From Gammaproteobacteria bacterium (GTDB lineage Bacteria > Pseudomonadota > Gammaproteobacteria > SZUA-229), in contig JASBSR010000003.1 in the NCBI GenBank assembly GCA_030148865.1, positions 1 to 59,709 on the forward strand: a stretch of 59,709 bases of DNA, given 5' to 3'. Positions 1-8,187 of this stretch are shown piece by piece; position 1 is the stretch's first letter; each line of letters opens with the position of its first letter. A program made the position numbers and the translations under genes. A model generated the notes under the pieces. It saw only the letters and a list, made by a program, of their open reading frames with translations, was not told the origin of the DNA and searched no databases.

Positions 1-930
1 AATCGCTGGGAAGCCGGGCAACAACTGAGTCTGCGGATTATTCAGCGTATGATTGCAAGCGTGGGCACGGGTCAGCTGCTGCCGTTATCGGCGGATTATA
101 TTGCCGCCTGCGCTAAAACACTGAACGATGCCAGTATCGACAAGGCACTGAAGGCGAGGGCACTGGCTCTGCCGTCACATGCCTATGTGGCTGAGTCGCT
201 GCCGGTGGTCGATGTCGATGGCATTCATCAGGCGCGTGAATCGATTCAGCAGCAGCTGGCGCAACATCTACAGGCCGACTGGCTGGCAGTGTACGAGGCG
301 AATCAGAGCGACGATTTCGACCTTTCACCGGCTTCCATGGGTCAGCGTTTTCTGAAAAATCTGGCGCTGGCATATTTGATGTATGCCCCGGATTTTGATG
401 GTGCCGGGCTGGCACTGCAGCAGTATCGTCGGGCGAGCAATATGACCGATCAGCTGGCAGCATTTCGGGCGCTGGTGCACCATGCTGCGGCCACGGCGGA
501 TGAAGTTATCGACGATTTTTATCAGCAATGGCAACACGACCAGCTGGTGCTGGATAAATGGTTCACGATCCAGGCGTCGGCCCCAGGTGCAGATGCCTTG
601 CAGCGGGTGAAAGCGCTGTTTGAGCATGCTGAATTCGATCTGAAAAACCCCAATCGTGTACGCTCTTTGCTGGGTGCGTTTTGCGCGATGAATCCTACTG
701 GATTCCATCGTGTCGATGGCGAGGGCTATCGTTTGTTATCATCTTATGTTGCACAGCTGGATGTGCTCAATCCGCAGATAGCGGCACGACTGACTATTCC
801 ACTGACACGCTGGAAGCGCTACGATGCGGATCGCCAGGCGGCAATGCGCGCCGAGCTCGACCGTTTACGTACAATCAAGAGCTTATCGAGCGATGTTTAC
901 GAGCTGGTGAACAAAAGCCTGGACGCTTGA
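1..930 (+). CDS. pepN: Aminopeptidase N, C-terminal part (5' truncated by window edge)
   Basis: The reading frame is open from base 1 (first residues NRWEAGQQLSLR) to TGA at 928-930, so this is the last 309 codons of a longer gene. It matches the helical C-terminal domain of the gammaproteobacterial M1 aminopeptidase N, with recognisable stretches LDKWFTIQA, NPNRVRSLLGAF, FHRVDGEGYR and PLTRWKRYDADRQ. PepN is a cytosolic zinc peptidase that removes N-terminal residues during peptide turnover. The catalytic HExxH region lies outside the window, so activity cannot be judged. The family assignment is firm. Confidence 0.93.
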   Translation, partial: NRWEAGQQLSLRIIQRMIASVGTGQLLPLSADYIAACAKTLNDASIDKALKARALALPSHAYVAESLPVVDVDGIHQARESIQQQLAQHLQADWLAVYEANQSDDFDLSPASMGQRFLKNLALAYLMYAPDFDGAGLALQQYRRASNMTDQLAAFRALVHHAAATADEVIDDFYQQWQHDQLVLDKWFTIQASAPGADALQRVKALFEHAEFDLKNPNRVRSLLGAFCAMNPTGFHRVDGEGYRLLSSYVAQLDVLNPQIAARLTIPLTRWKRYDADRQAAMRAELDRLRTIKSLSSDVYELVNKSLDA

Positions 931-1103
931 ACACAAATTAGCCGACAGGCGGTATGTGCTTGAAAAATAACATGAGTTAGTATTGGGGCGAGCGAATAAG
1001 TTCAGGAATTTCCTGTATTTTGTAGGCAGAGAGCGAGAGCAGGGACTACACTCGAACATAACTAATGTGTGCCATGGGTGCACCCGGTCTGGAGCTGTAG
1101 TTC

Positions 1104-2837
1104 ATGAGCAATGTGATTTCACTCTTCGATGATACGCAGAAATATGAGGAGCGCCCGGTCGTTATTCTGGCGGATGATGATCCGTCGATTCGGCTCATGG
1201 TGCGCCACGTGCTGGAATCCGAGGATTACGACATTATCGAAGCGGCCGATGGCCTGGAAGCGATCAGGGCAGTTGAAAAACATCATCCTGCCCTGATCCT
1301 GCTGGATGCGGTCATGCCCGGGCTGGATGGCTTTACTACCTGCCAGCAGGTCAAGGATAAGGGCTACAAGGATATTCCGGTGATTATGATCACCGGTCTG
1401 GATGATGATGCTTCGGTGGAACGCGCATATGAAGTTGGCGCGATTGATTTCATCACCAAGCCGATCAAATGGGCGGTGCTCAAGCACCGCGTACGCTCGG
1501 TGATCGCCAAAGTGGTCGCCGAGCGCAAGGTGGAATTGCTTGCCTATCGTGATTCGCTCACCCAGTTACCCAATCGTTTGCTGTTCGCTGATCGTCTCGA
1601 ACAGGCGATTATTCGCGCGGCGCGCAATCGTGACGCTGTCGCTCTGATGCTGCTGGATCTGGATGATTTTAAACTGGTGAATGATTCATTTGGCCACGAT
1701 ACTGGCGACAAACTTATTAAATCGATCGCGCAATTATTATCAAATTCCTTGCGTCGTGCTGACACCGTGGCGCGTCTCGGTGGTGATGAATTCGCGGTAA
1801 TTGTTGAAAATATCGATAAGGCTTCGGATGCGGTTTCGATTGCCGATAATCTGACAACAATACTTAAACATAATGTCAAAATTGATAATCACGAAACCTT
1901 TACCAGCGCCAGTGTTGGTATTGCGGTGTACCCGGATGACGGTACTGATGCGCACACTTTATTAAAAAATGCGGACACGGCGATGTTCCGCGCCAAGGAA
2001 AACGGTAGACATTGTTTCCAGTTTTATACACCCGAGATGAGTGTGAATGCGATGGAACGCCTCGATCTGGAAAATAGTCTGCGCAACGCGTTAAAGAATG
2101 ATGAATTTGTTCTGTTGTACCAGCCGATGATTGAGATGCACAAAAACGAAGTTGCTGGTATCGAAGCACTATTGCGCTGGCAGCATCCGGAAAAAGGCAT
2201 GATTGAGCCCGAAGACTTTATTCCAGTTGCGGAAGATGCAGGCTTAATTCTGCCAATTGGCGAATGGGTGATTGGTACAGTGTGCAAGCAGCTCAAGCAA
2301 TGGCAACAGGCGGGTCTTGATCAACAGAATATCTCGATCAATATCAGCGCGCGTCAGTTCCGGGATCAGGATATTGTCAGCCTGTTCGAACGCGAACTCG
2401 CTGACAATGGTGTGGCAGCATCCTGCATTAGTATTGACCTGGCCGAAGCTACCTTAATTGATAATGTCGGCGAAGCCGAAAAAGTCCTGGTCAAGTTGCA
2501 CGACATGGGTATGGGCATTGCAATTCATGATTTTGGTACCGGTTTTGCTTCGGTGGCGTACTTAAAAGATTTTGCGGTGGATATGGTCAAACTTGACCGT
2601 GTCTTCATCAGTGGCATTCCTGATAGCGAAGCAGACTCTGCGATTGTCACAGCCGTCGCAGGACTGACTCGCGGTTTGAAATTGAAGTTACTGGCGGTAG
2701 GTGTGGAAAATGAGCGTCAGCTGCAAATGTTGCAGGGCCTGGGCTGCCAGATGGGTCAGGGATTTTACTGGAGCAAGCCGTTGCCGGCAGACCAGTACGA
2801 ACAGTTTTATCTGAACCGTTATTATAACCTGGGTTAA
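1104..2837 (+). CDS. Response regulator with GGDEF and EAL domains (c-di-GMP signalling)
   Basis: This 577-residue protein has a receiver domain (about 15-135; acidic LADDD, phospho-acceptor Asp in LLDAVMP, Lys in TKPI). A GGDEF domain follows (about 145-305) with intact GGDEF and an RRAD inhibitory site five residues before it. The EAL domain (about 320-570) keeps EALLRW, the Asn of INIS, the Lys of VKLD, GVE and GQGF. The usual E-I/L-T-E reads D-L-A-E, and the usual DDFGTG reads HDFGTG, so two metal ligands seem changed. It may be a cyclase with a weak or sensory EAL domain. GGAG precedes the ATG. No linked sensor kinase is visible. Confidence 0.92.
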   Translation: MSNVISLFDDTQKYEERPVVILADDDPSIRLMVRHVLESEDYDIIEAADGLEAIRAVEKHHPALILLDAVMPGLDGFTTCQQVKDKGYKDIPVIMITGLDDDASVERAYEVGAIDFITKPIKWAVLKHRVRSVIAKVVAERKVELLAYRDSLTQLPNRLLFADRLEQAIIRAARNRDAVALMLLDLDDFKLVNDSFGHDTGDKLIKSIAQLLSNSLRRADTVARLGGDEFAVIVENIDKASDAVSIADNLTTILKHNVKIDNHETFTSASVGIAVYPDDGTDAHTLLKNADTAMFRAKENGRHCFQFYTPEMSVNAMERLDLENSLRNALKNDEFVLLYQPMIEMHKNEVAGIEALLRWQHPEKGMIEPEDFIPVAEDAGLILPIGEWVIGTVCKQLKQWQQAGLDQQNISINISARQFRDQDIVSLFERELADNGVAASCISIDLAEATLIDNVGEAEKVLVKLHDMGMGIAIHDFGTGFASVAYLKDFAVDMVKLDRVFISGIPDSEADSAIVTAVAGLTRGLKLKLLAVGVENERQLQMLQGLGCQMGQGFYWSKPLPADQYEQFYLNRYYNLG

Positions 2838-2845
2838 TTCGTCCG

Positions 2846-2989
2846 CTAACAACACAAATAAACGCGAATAGTCTGTTTGTGCCCGCCGCACACGGTGTGA
2901 TTGCTTATTAAAAGTTGCGAAGTAAAAGGCAGGCCGCCATCACTTACTTGATCTGCCCCTTTTTTATTCGCGTTTATTTGTGTTGTTAG
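2846..2989. repeat. 25-bp perfect inverted repeat between convergent genes
   Basis: Bases 2846-2870 and 2965-2989 are exact reverse complements (25 bp), separated by 94 bp. The arms contain the core CAAATAAACGCGAA. The element lies between the 3' ends of the GGDEF/EAL gene and the minus-strand epimerase-like gene. The inner part carries CTGCCCC followed by a T run, which could help transcription end. Related arms occur near 34158 and 38335-38409. Confidence 0.8.
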
Positions 2990-3019
2990 TGGAAAGATGT
3001 TTTCCACGCTTTCAGCAAG

Positions 3020-4057
3020 CTAGTCGGCATCTCTCGATAAGGGTTTTATCGGGCGGTGCATTTTCATTTTGGCGAACTGATTTTTTTCCATCGCCTGCAT
3101 TTGTCTGGCGATGGCTTCCTGCCAGTGTATTTCGGGGATATACCCAATCAGGTCTTGTGCAGCCTCATTGTTGGCATGGGTTTCTTCCAGTAGATGAATA
3201 ATACTGCGTGTTACCAGTGGTTCCCACGGCAGAACTGGATCGAGTTGTTCCATCAGCCAGGCAAAGCTATACGCGACAGGGAAAGGTACGCTGAAGACGG
3301 GTTTTGGATAGTTATAATGTTCATTGATGTAGCTGATCACTTCGCGTACCGAAGGTACCCCTGGGCCGACAATATTTAATGCGGTAAATGGTGAGTTCAG
3401 GGGTGCGAGGGCGGCGCGTACCACGGCCTGGCCAATGTCACGACCATCGATAAGTGGCAAACCGGTCTTGCCCGATTTTATCCATGGCATCAGACGCGTG
3501 CTTAGTCGCGGTAGCAGAATGGGAAGTAGACCCAGTGCGTAGCGCTCACCTGCAAACAGTCCGCAACGCAGGTTGACCATTGCCATGCCGCGGTGGGCAT
3601 TGTCTTTCATCGCATTTTCTATTTTAATGACATTGTTCAGATGTGGCCAGTAGCGTCTTGGTATGCCCGGACTGCTGGCTTCGTGTGAATGTTGGGGCGC
3701 GGCTGCACTGGTGGTGCTGATGAAAACAAAACGTTTTAACTTCCATTCCAGCGCGGTTTGTATCAGCTGCAGCGAAGGCTGCAGAAACAGTTCCTCAGAT
3801 TCTTTACGCTGACCCCAGAGTGATGTCCAGGCGGCGCAGTGGCAGACTATGTCCGCGCCGGTGAGTACTCTCTGTAAATAATCGGGCTCGCGTAGATCGC
3901 CTTCGCGTATTTCACCATTAAAATTGGTAGTCAGCTTTCGCCGATCGCGGCAGGCTGCAATAATGTGCAGGTCTTTGTGACCGATGCGGAGCAACGTTTC
4001 GAGTACATGGCTGCCGGCGAACCCGGTAGCACCGGTAACGACAATCGTGTGTGACAT
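3020..4057 (-). CDS. NAD-dependent epimerase/dehydratase-like (extended SDR) protein
   Basis: The protein is 345 residues when started at the ATG ending at 4057, which begins MSHTIVVTGATGFAGSH; the longer frame adds 17 implausible residues. The N-terminal TGATGFAG is the Rossmann NAD(P)-binding glycine motif. Later features typical of the family include HCAAWTSLWG, FVFISTTSA and NLRCGLFAGERY. Where the catalytic YxxxK is expected the sequence reads NNVIK, so the catalytic Tyr appears to be replaced by Asn. Substrate is unknown. It diverges from the SDR gene at 4151. It could be a sugar or sterol-like epimerase/dehydrogenase relative with altered chemistry. Confidence 0.8.
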   Translation of the reverse strand: MSHTIVVTGATGFAGSHVLETLLRIGHKDLHIIAACRDRRKLTTNFNGEIREGDLREPDYLQRVLTGADIVCHCAAWTSLWGQRKESEELFLQPSLQLIQTALEWKLKRFVFISTTSAAAPQHSHEASSPGIPRRYWPHLNNVIKIENAMKDNAHRGMAMVNLRCGLFAGERYALGLLPILLPRLSTRLMPWIKSGKTGLPLIDGRDIGQAVVRAALAPLNSPFTALNIVGPGVPSVREVISYINEHYNYPKPVFSVPFPVAYSFAWLMEQLDPVLPWEPLVTRSIIHLLEETHANNEAAQDLIGYIPEIHWQEAIARQMQAMEKNQFAKMKMHRPIKPLSRDAD

Positions 4058-4150
4058 ACAGAATCCCAGTATCAGACAGTTGATGACTATTGCATGCTTC
4101 GCCCGCAACAGGCAAGCTGCTTCCTGATTGAATATTTAAGAGTGTAACAA

Positions 4151-4843
4151 ATGAATCTTCTAATCACAGGTACCAGTCGAGGTATCGGTCTTGAAATGGT
4201 ACGTTACGCTATGGAGTGCGGCTGGCGTGTATTTGCCTGCTGTCGGCACCCGCATCAGGCTGATGCCTTGCTAAAACTCGCGGCGCTGGCACCTGAGCGC
4301 ATCAGTGTGCACATCGCTGATCTTGCTGAGCTGGCTACCCTGCAGGCACTGGCCTACGAGCTGCGTAATGAAGCCATTGATATGTTGATCAATAATGCCG
4401 GGGTATACGGTTCGAATCAAAATCAGTTCGGCGAAGTCGATGTTCGGAGCTGGCAGCAGGCGTTTGCAATCAATTGCATCGCGCCGCTGAAATTATCCGA
4501 AGCACTATGTGAGCAGGTCGCGATTAGCGAGCATAAAATTATTGCCTGCCTGAGCAGTAAAATGGGCAGCATGGCGGATAATGGTTCGGGCGGAAGTTAT
4601 ATTTATCGCTCGAGTAAAGCGGCACTGAACGCGGTTGTCAAAAGTATGGCTGTTGATTTACTGCCGAAAAATATCAAGGCTGTGGCATTGCACCCAGGTT
4701 GGGTAAAAACAGACATGGGTGGGGTGAATGCAGAAATCACAGCGCGTGAAAGCGTAACTCAGATGTTCGAAACCCTGTTGGCACTTACAGCGAAGGACAG
4801 CGGGCGATTTATCGACATTGATGGTAGTGATATCCCCTGGTGA
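4151..4843 (+). CDS. Short-chain dehydrogenase/reductase (C-factor-like)
   Basis: This is a 230-residue classical SDR. TGTSRGIG at residues 7-14 binds NAD(P), NNAG lies in the middle, and YRSSK supplies the catalytic Tyr and Lys. HPGWVKTDMGG follows. The order and spacing match cytosolic SDRs of the CsgA/C-factor type, whose substrates are usually unknown. It is followed after 4 nt by the inositol-phosphatase-like gene, so the two are probably co-transcribed. It is divergent from the epimerase-like gene. Confidence 0.88.
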   Translation: MNLLITGTSRGIGLEMVRYAMECGWRVFACCRHPHQADALLKLAALAPERISVHIADLAELATLQALAYELRNEAIDMLINNAGVYGSNQNQFGEVDVRSWQQAFAINCIAPLKLSEALCEQVAISEHKIIACLSSKMGSMADNGSGGSYIYRSSKAALNAVVKSMAVDLLPKNIKAVALHPGWVKTDMGGVNAEITARESVTQMFETLLALTAKDSGRFIDIDGSDIPW

Positions 4844-4847
4844 GATC

Positions 4848-5636
4848 ATGCAAAAAGAGTTAGATAAATTGATCAACATTGTTAAACCCGCTGCGCAACA
4901 GGAGCTAATGCCGGGGTTTGGTAATCATCAATATAGTTACAAGCCGGATAATAGTGTGATTACCGACGCGGATCTTGCCATGCAGCACCGGCTGCAGACA
5001 GAAATGCTGGTGTGCTGGCCAGAAATTCCGGTACTCGGCGAAGAAATGACAGAACAGGAACAGTTGAATGTTATAACTAACAGTGACAGTTACTGGTGTA
5101 TCGATCCGCTGGATGGCACTAATAATTACGCGACGGGTATGCCATGTTTTGGTGTATCGATCGGTCTGGTGAGAAACGCTGAAGTTGTGCTGGCGCTTAT
5201 TTATGACCCGGTGCGTGACGAGAGTTTTTCTGCCATCAAAGGTAACGGTGCATACCTGAATGGTGTACGCATCGAAAAAAAATCGTCTTCCTGTGAGCGC
5301 GAACGAGTGATCGCAGAGATCGATATGAAACGCCTGCCGGACGAACTCGCGATTCGTCTGGTGACAGAAGCGCCATACTCATCGCAACGTAATATTGGGT
5401 CGTCAGCACTGGACTGGTGCTGGCTCGCAGCAGGTCGTTACAATATATATCTGCACGGCGGACAAAAGCTATGGGACTACGCGGCCGGGCAATTAATACT
5501 ACAGGAGGCCGGCGGTGTCTCGGTGTCACTTGACCAGGCACCTGTCTTTCGCAATCAGCTCGAAACCCGTTCAGTGCTGGCGTCGATGGACTGGACCTTA
5601 TTTAATACGTGGAAGCAGTGGATCGGTATTGAATAG
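4848..5636 (+). CDS. Inositol monophosphatase family protein (histidinol-phosphatase or CysQ-like)
   Basis: The 262-residue protein starts at ATG 4848, 4 nt after the SDR stop; an upstream TTG in frame would overlap that gene and is less likely. It has the metal-dependent phosphatase signatures: D-A-D near residue 45, LGEEMTE, CIDPLDGTNNYATG and the C-terminal WDYAAGQLILQEAGG. These bind two or three magnesium ions for phosphate-ester hydrolysis. Substrate within the family (inositol phosphate, histidinol phosphate, PAP) cannot be told from the motifs. A second member, SuhB, lies at 31502-32308. Confidence 0.87.
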   Translation: MQKELDKLINIVKPAAQQELMPGFGNHQYSYKPDNSVITDADLAMQHRLQTEMLVCWPEIPVLGEEMTEQEQLNVITNSDSYWCIDPLDGTNNYATGMPCFGVSIGLVRNAEVVLALIYDPVRDESFSAIKGNGAYLNGVRIEKKSSSCERERVIAEIDMKRLPDELAIRLVTEAPYSSQRNIGSSALDWCWLAAGRYNIYLHGGQKLWDYAAGQLILQEAGGVSVSLDQAPVFRNQLETRSVLASMDWTLFNTWKQWIGIE

Positions 5637-5673
5637 CAGCGTATATGAAAGAGACTTAACGATACGTTAAGGC

Positions 5674-6180
5674 TTATTTGTTGGCGGCTATGCCTTCGCC
5701 GAGTAAATATTTAATCTGTGCTTCAAGTTCGGTTTTGTCTTCGCTGCGAAAGCCGATATTTTGATGCACCAGTTTGCCTTTTTTGTTAATTAAAAAAGAT
5801 GTTGGCATAGCTTTTAATTGATAGGCTTCCGCTGTGCGTCCGGACGGGTCGTAGGCAATGTCGAAGCTGGCCGGAATTTTTTTCAAAAATGCTTTTGCTG
5901 CAGCGTGTGACTCATCAAGATTAATTGCAATAATGCTGAATTTTTCATCACCATGCAGCGACTGAATTTTGTTCATCCAGCTGAATGAACGCTTGCAAGG
6001 TTCGCACCATGAAGCCCAGAAGTCGACGTAAACCACACGACCACGATATTTTTTAAGCTGAATTTTTTTGCTGTCGCCAGACAGAGAAAATAAAGGGGCT
6101 TTTTCCGCGATTACGGTGGGTGCATTTAAAAGCAACGATGCTACAATCAGGAATAATGCAGTGCGCGCAATGAAATTCAC
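5674..6180 (-). CDS. TlpA/ResA-like periplasmic thioredoxin
   Basis: The 168-residue protein begins with a signal peptide or membrane anchor (hydrophobic residues 4-20, then VIAEKAP). A thioredoxin fold follows with WASWCEPCKRS (active-site CEPC) and the cis-proline region KAMPTSF. It should act as a disulfide reductase in the periplasm. The minus-strand DUF4266 and DUF3570 genes upstream (9905-11386) belong to a set often found with such thioredoxins. Here a plus-strand gene pair lies between them. The substrate is unknown. Confidence 0.88.
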   Translation of the reverse strand: MNFIARTALFLIVASLLLNAPTVIAEKAPLFSLSGDSKKIQLKKYRGRVVYVDFWASWCEPCKRSFSWMNKIQSLHGDEKFSIIAINLDESHAAAKAFLKKIPASFDIAYDPSGRTAEAYQLKAMPTSFLINKKGKLVHQNIGFRSEDKTELEAQIKYLLGEGIAANK

Positions 6181-6545
6181 AACTATATCTCCAGGTGACC
6201 CAATTTTTCAGGTGTTTTTTTGACCTGCTGTGTATGTTGCGACAAGTTCAGGTCACTCATTTTTGATGAATTTAGCTATTGGTATCCGCAGCCAGATATG
6301 ACTGTAGCCTGCAGTAAAAAATATAGCAGAAATATAAGCTAACCCGTCAATGATACAGAGAAAATATATGTCAGTTTGCCCGTTTTTAGTGCAAACCCAT
6401 GCATTCATTAATAACATATTGTTTTAAATAAAAATCTATCAATTTACCTGTGATGCCATTCGTCAATTTATCAATCATGTATCGCTATATTTCGACTACA
6501 CTCGTAACGCGAGTAGCCTCGAGCCATCAGCAATGGAGTGACTAA
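6181..6545. other. Divergent intergenic region between thioredoxin and lipoprotein genes
   Basis: This AT-rich 365-bp stretch has no convincing coding region. It must hold the divergent promoters of the TlpA-like gene (minus) and the lipoprotein gene (plus), but I could not pick clear -35/-10 pairs. A small hairpin (ACTCG/CGAGT, 6500-6514) sits upstream of the lipoprotein gene, whose ribosome site GGAGTG is at 6535-6540. Confidence 0.5.
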
Positions 6546-8171
6546 ATGGTGATCAATAAAAAACTATATCCTGGTATTCTGTGCGTTGTTATTTTACTGA
6601 CTGCCTGTGATCCAGGGGTGCCAGGAGGTTCCATCGAAGTTCGCGGTACTGGATTTGCAGCAGAACTCTCGCAGACAGAATTTAATGCGCTACCACCCGT
6701 GCAACAATACGCGGTCGCCAGTAAGTTGCTGGGTACCATGTTTCGTGGCATTAGTGTTGAGGAATATTTTGATACCAGCAATGGCATCAGCAATCTGGTG
6801 CCACGATCAAATAATTTTCTGGCTAATTTGCGCACTACACTGAAGACTAGATTATTGACAACGGATGTGCTGGTGTACGACACCATTATCGATGGGCTCG
6901 ACGCCGAGGGTAATCCAGTTGCGGCTAATGCGAAATACCTGTTCAGTAACAATCGTCCTCAGGAGTTACCACTGGCACGCATCAAGGAATATCCAGTCAG
7001 TAACGATATGTTTGTGCACTGGATGGCGTACTTCCTGACAAACACCATCATGTTTTCACCAGCGCTGGAAATGGAAGCGCCTGATATATCCGATGCTCAG
7101 AACATGTATCGCTTTCTGGTGCTGAGTCTTGCTGCAGAACTCAGCGTGCGTGAGATTGTCAGGGCGAACTTGCCCTCGTTGGCACGCTGGCGTGTTTCAC
7201 GTTCACCTGAAAATCACGCGCTCGAGGCTTTCGAGTTATATCTTGGTTTGTTTGATACCGCAGAAGACTCCTTGCGTGGCGGTATCGCCTGTAAAGATTT
7301 ATACCTGACGCCTGAGAATCAGGACTATCTGATTCGCCGTACGGATTTTCCCAACACGATCCCGCAATTGATTCTGGGTAATTATTATGTGACAACCTGT
7401 GATGATTTGTACGATGTCATTGCAGGGCATCCGCTGCTAATGCCACGTGTAACCGAGGTTATTATTAACTATGTGATGGCTGGCCGGTCGCAACAGGATA
7501 GGCTGAAAATGATCCAGGCGATTGTGAGCAGCGGCGCAACCACATTTCAGGATATTTTCAAGGAAATTTTATTCTCGCGCGAATTTCTGCTTAATACAGA
7601 GCGTCCTAAGTCATACGAAGAAAATCTGATGCCTATGCTCGACAGACTAAAATGGAGCCCGGCGACAAATCAATTTCCTGTTGATAAGCGTATCTTTTTT
7701 CGTATGGTGAGTGATTCCTCCAGAAACATGTATTTGCCTGCCATGGGCTGGGATACGATGTCGCTAAAAATCGGGCGTCTCCCTAATGTGCCTTTAGATG
7801 CTTTGAGTTTTGCGAATTATCATAAATCCATGCGTGAAGATCTGTTGATGAAGGCTGCTAGTTATCGCGGTAATGTGAATAATACTTCGGGGTTGTTTTA
7901 TGACGAAACAGGTGCCATTCGCCCGTTTATTAAACAGCTCAAGCTAAATGATTTTATCGATTTTTTGTTCCTGACCGCACTTAACAGAAAGGCGACAGAT
8001 GTTGAAAAGGCAGACTTGACGAGTATCTTTGTGCCGTTGTTCCACACAATTGCAATAACCGGCAGCACTGAGCTGGCAGTTCGTGATTTTCGTCAGGATG
8101 AGATTGCGATTATCACATACGATTATATCTCCAGATTGCCTGAACTCTATTATTTCAATGCGATCAATTAA
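6546..8171 (+). CDS. Secreted lipoprotein of unknown function, partner of the DUF1501 protein
   Basis: The 541-residue protein has a lipoprotein signal peptide (hydrophobic core then LLTAC, lipidation Cys at about residue 21), so it is probably anchored to a membrane on the outer side. The rest is soluble with no catalytic motif I recognise. FKEILFSREFLLN and FLFLTALNRKATDVEKADL recall C-terminal parts of large secreted protein families that pair with DUF1501 proteins (DUF1800/DUF1549 type), but I would not assign one. It ends 16 nt before the DUF1501 gene, so an operon is likely. GGAGTG precedes the ATG. Confidence 0.78.
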   Translation: MVINKKLYPGILCVVILLTACDPGVPGGSIEVRGTGFAAELSQTEFNALPPVQQYAVASKLLGTMFRGISVEEYFDTSNGISNLVPRSNNFLANLRTTLKTRLLTTDVLVYDTIIDGLDAEGNPVAANAKYLFSNNRPQELPLARIKEYPVSNDMFVHWMAYFLTNTIMFSPALEMEAPDISDAQNMYRFLVLSLAAELSVREIVRANLPSLARWRVSRSPENHALEAFELYLGLFDTAEDSLRGGIACKDLYLTPENQDYLIRRTDFPNTIPQLILGNYYVTTCDDLYDVIAGHPLLMPRVTEVIINYVMAGRSQQDRLKMIQAIVSSGATTFQDIFKEILFSREFLLNTERPKSYEENLMPMLDRLKWSPATNQFPVDKRIFFRMVSDSSRNMYLPAMGWDTMSLKIGRLPNVPLDALSFANYHKSMREDLLMKAASYRGNVNNTSGLFYDETGAIRPFIKQLKLNDFIDFLFLTALNRKATDVEKADLTSIFVPLFHTIAITGSTELAVRDFRQDEIAIITYDYISRLPELYYFNAIN

Positions 8172-8187
8172 CAGAGAATTATTGACT

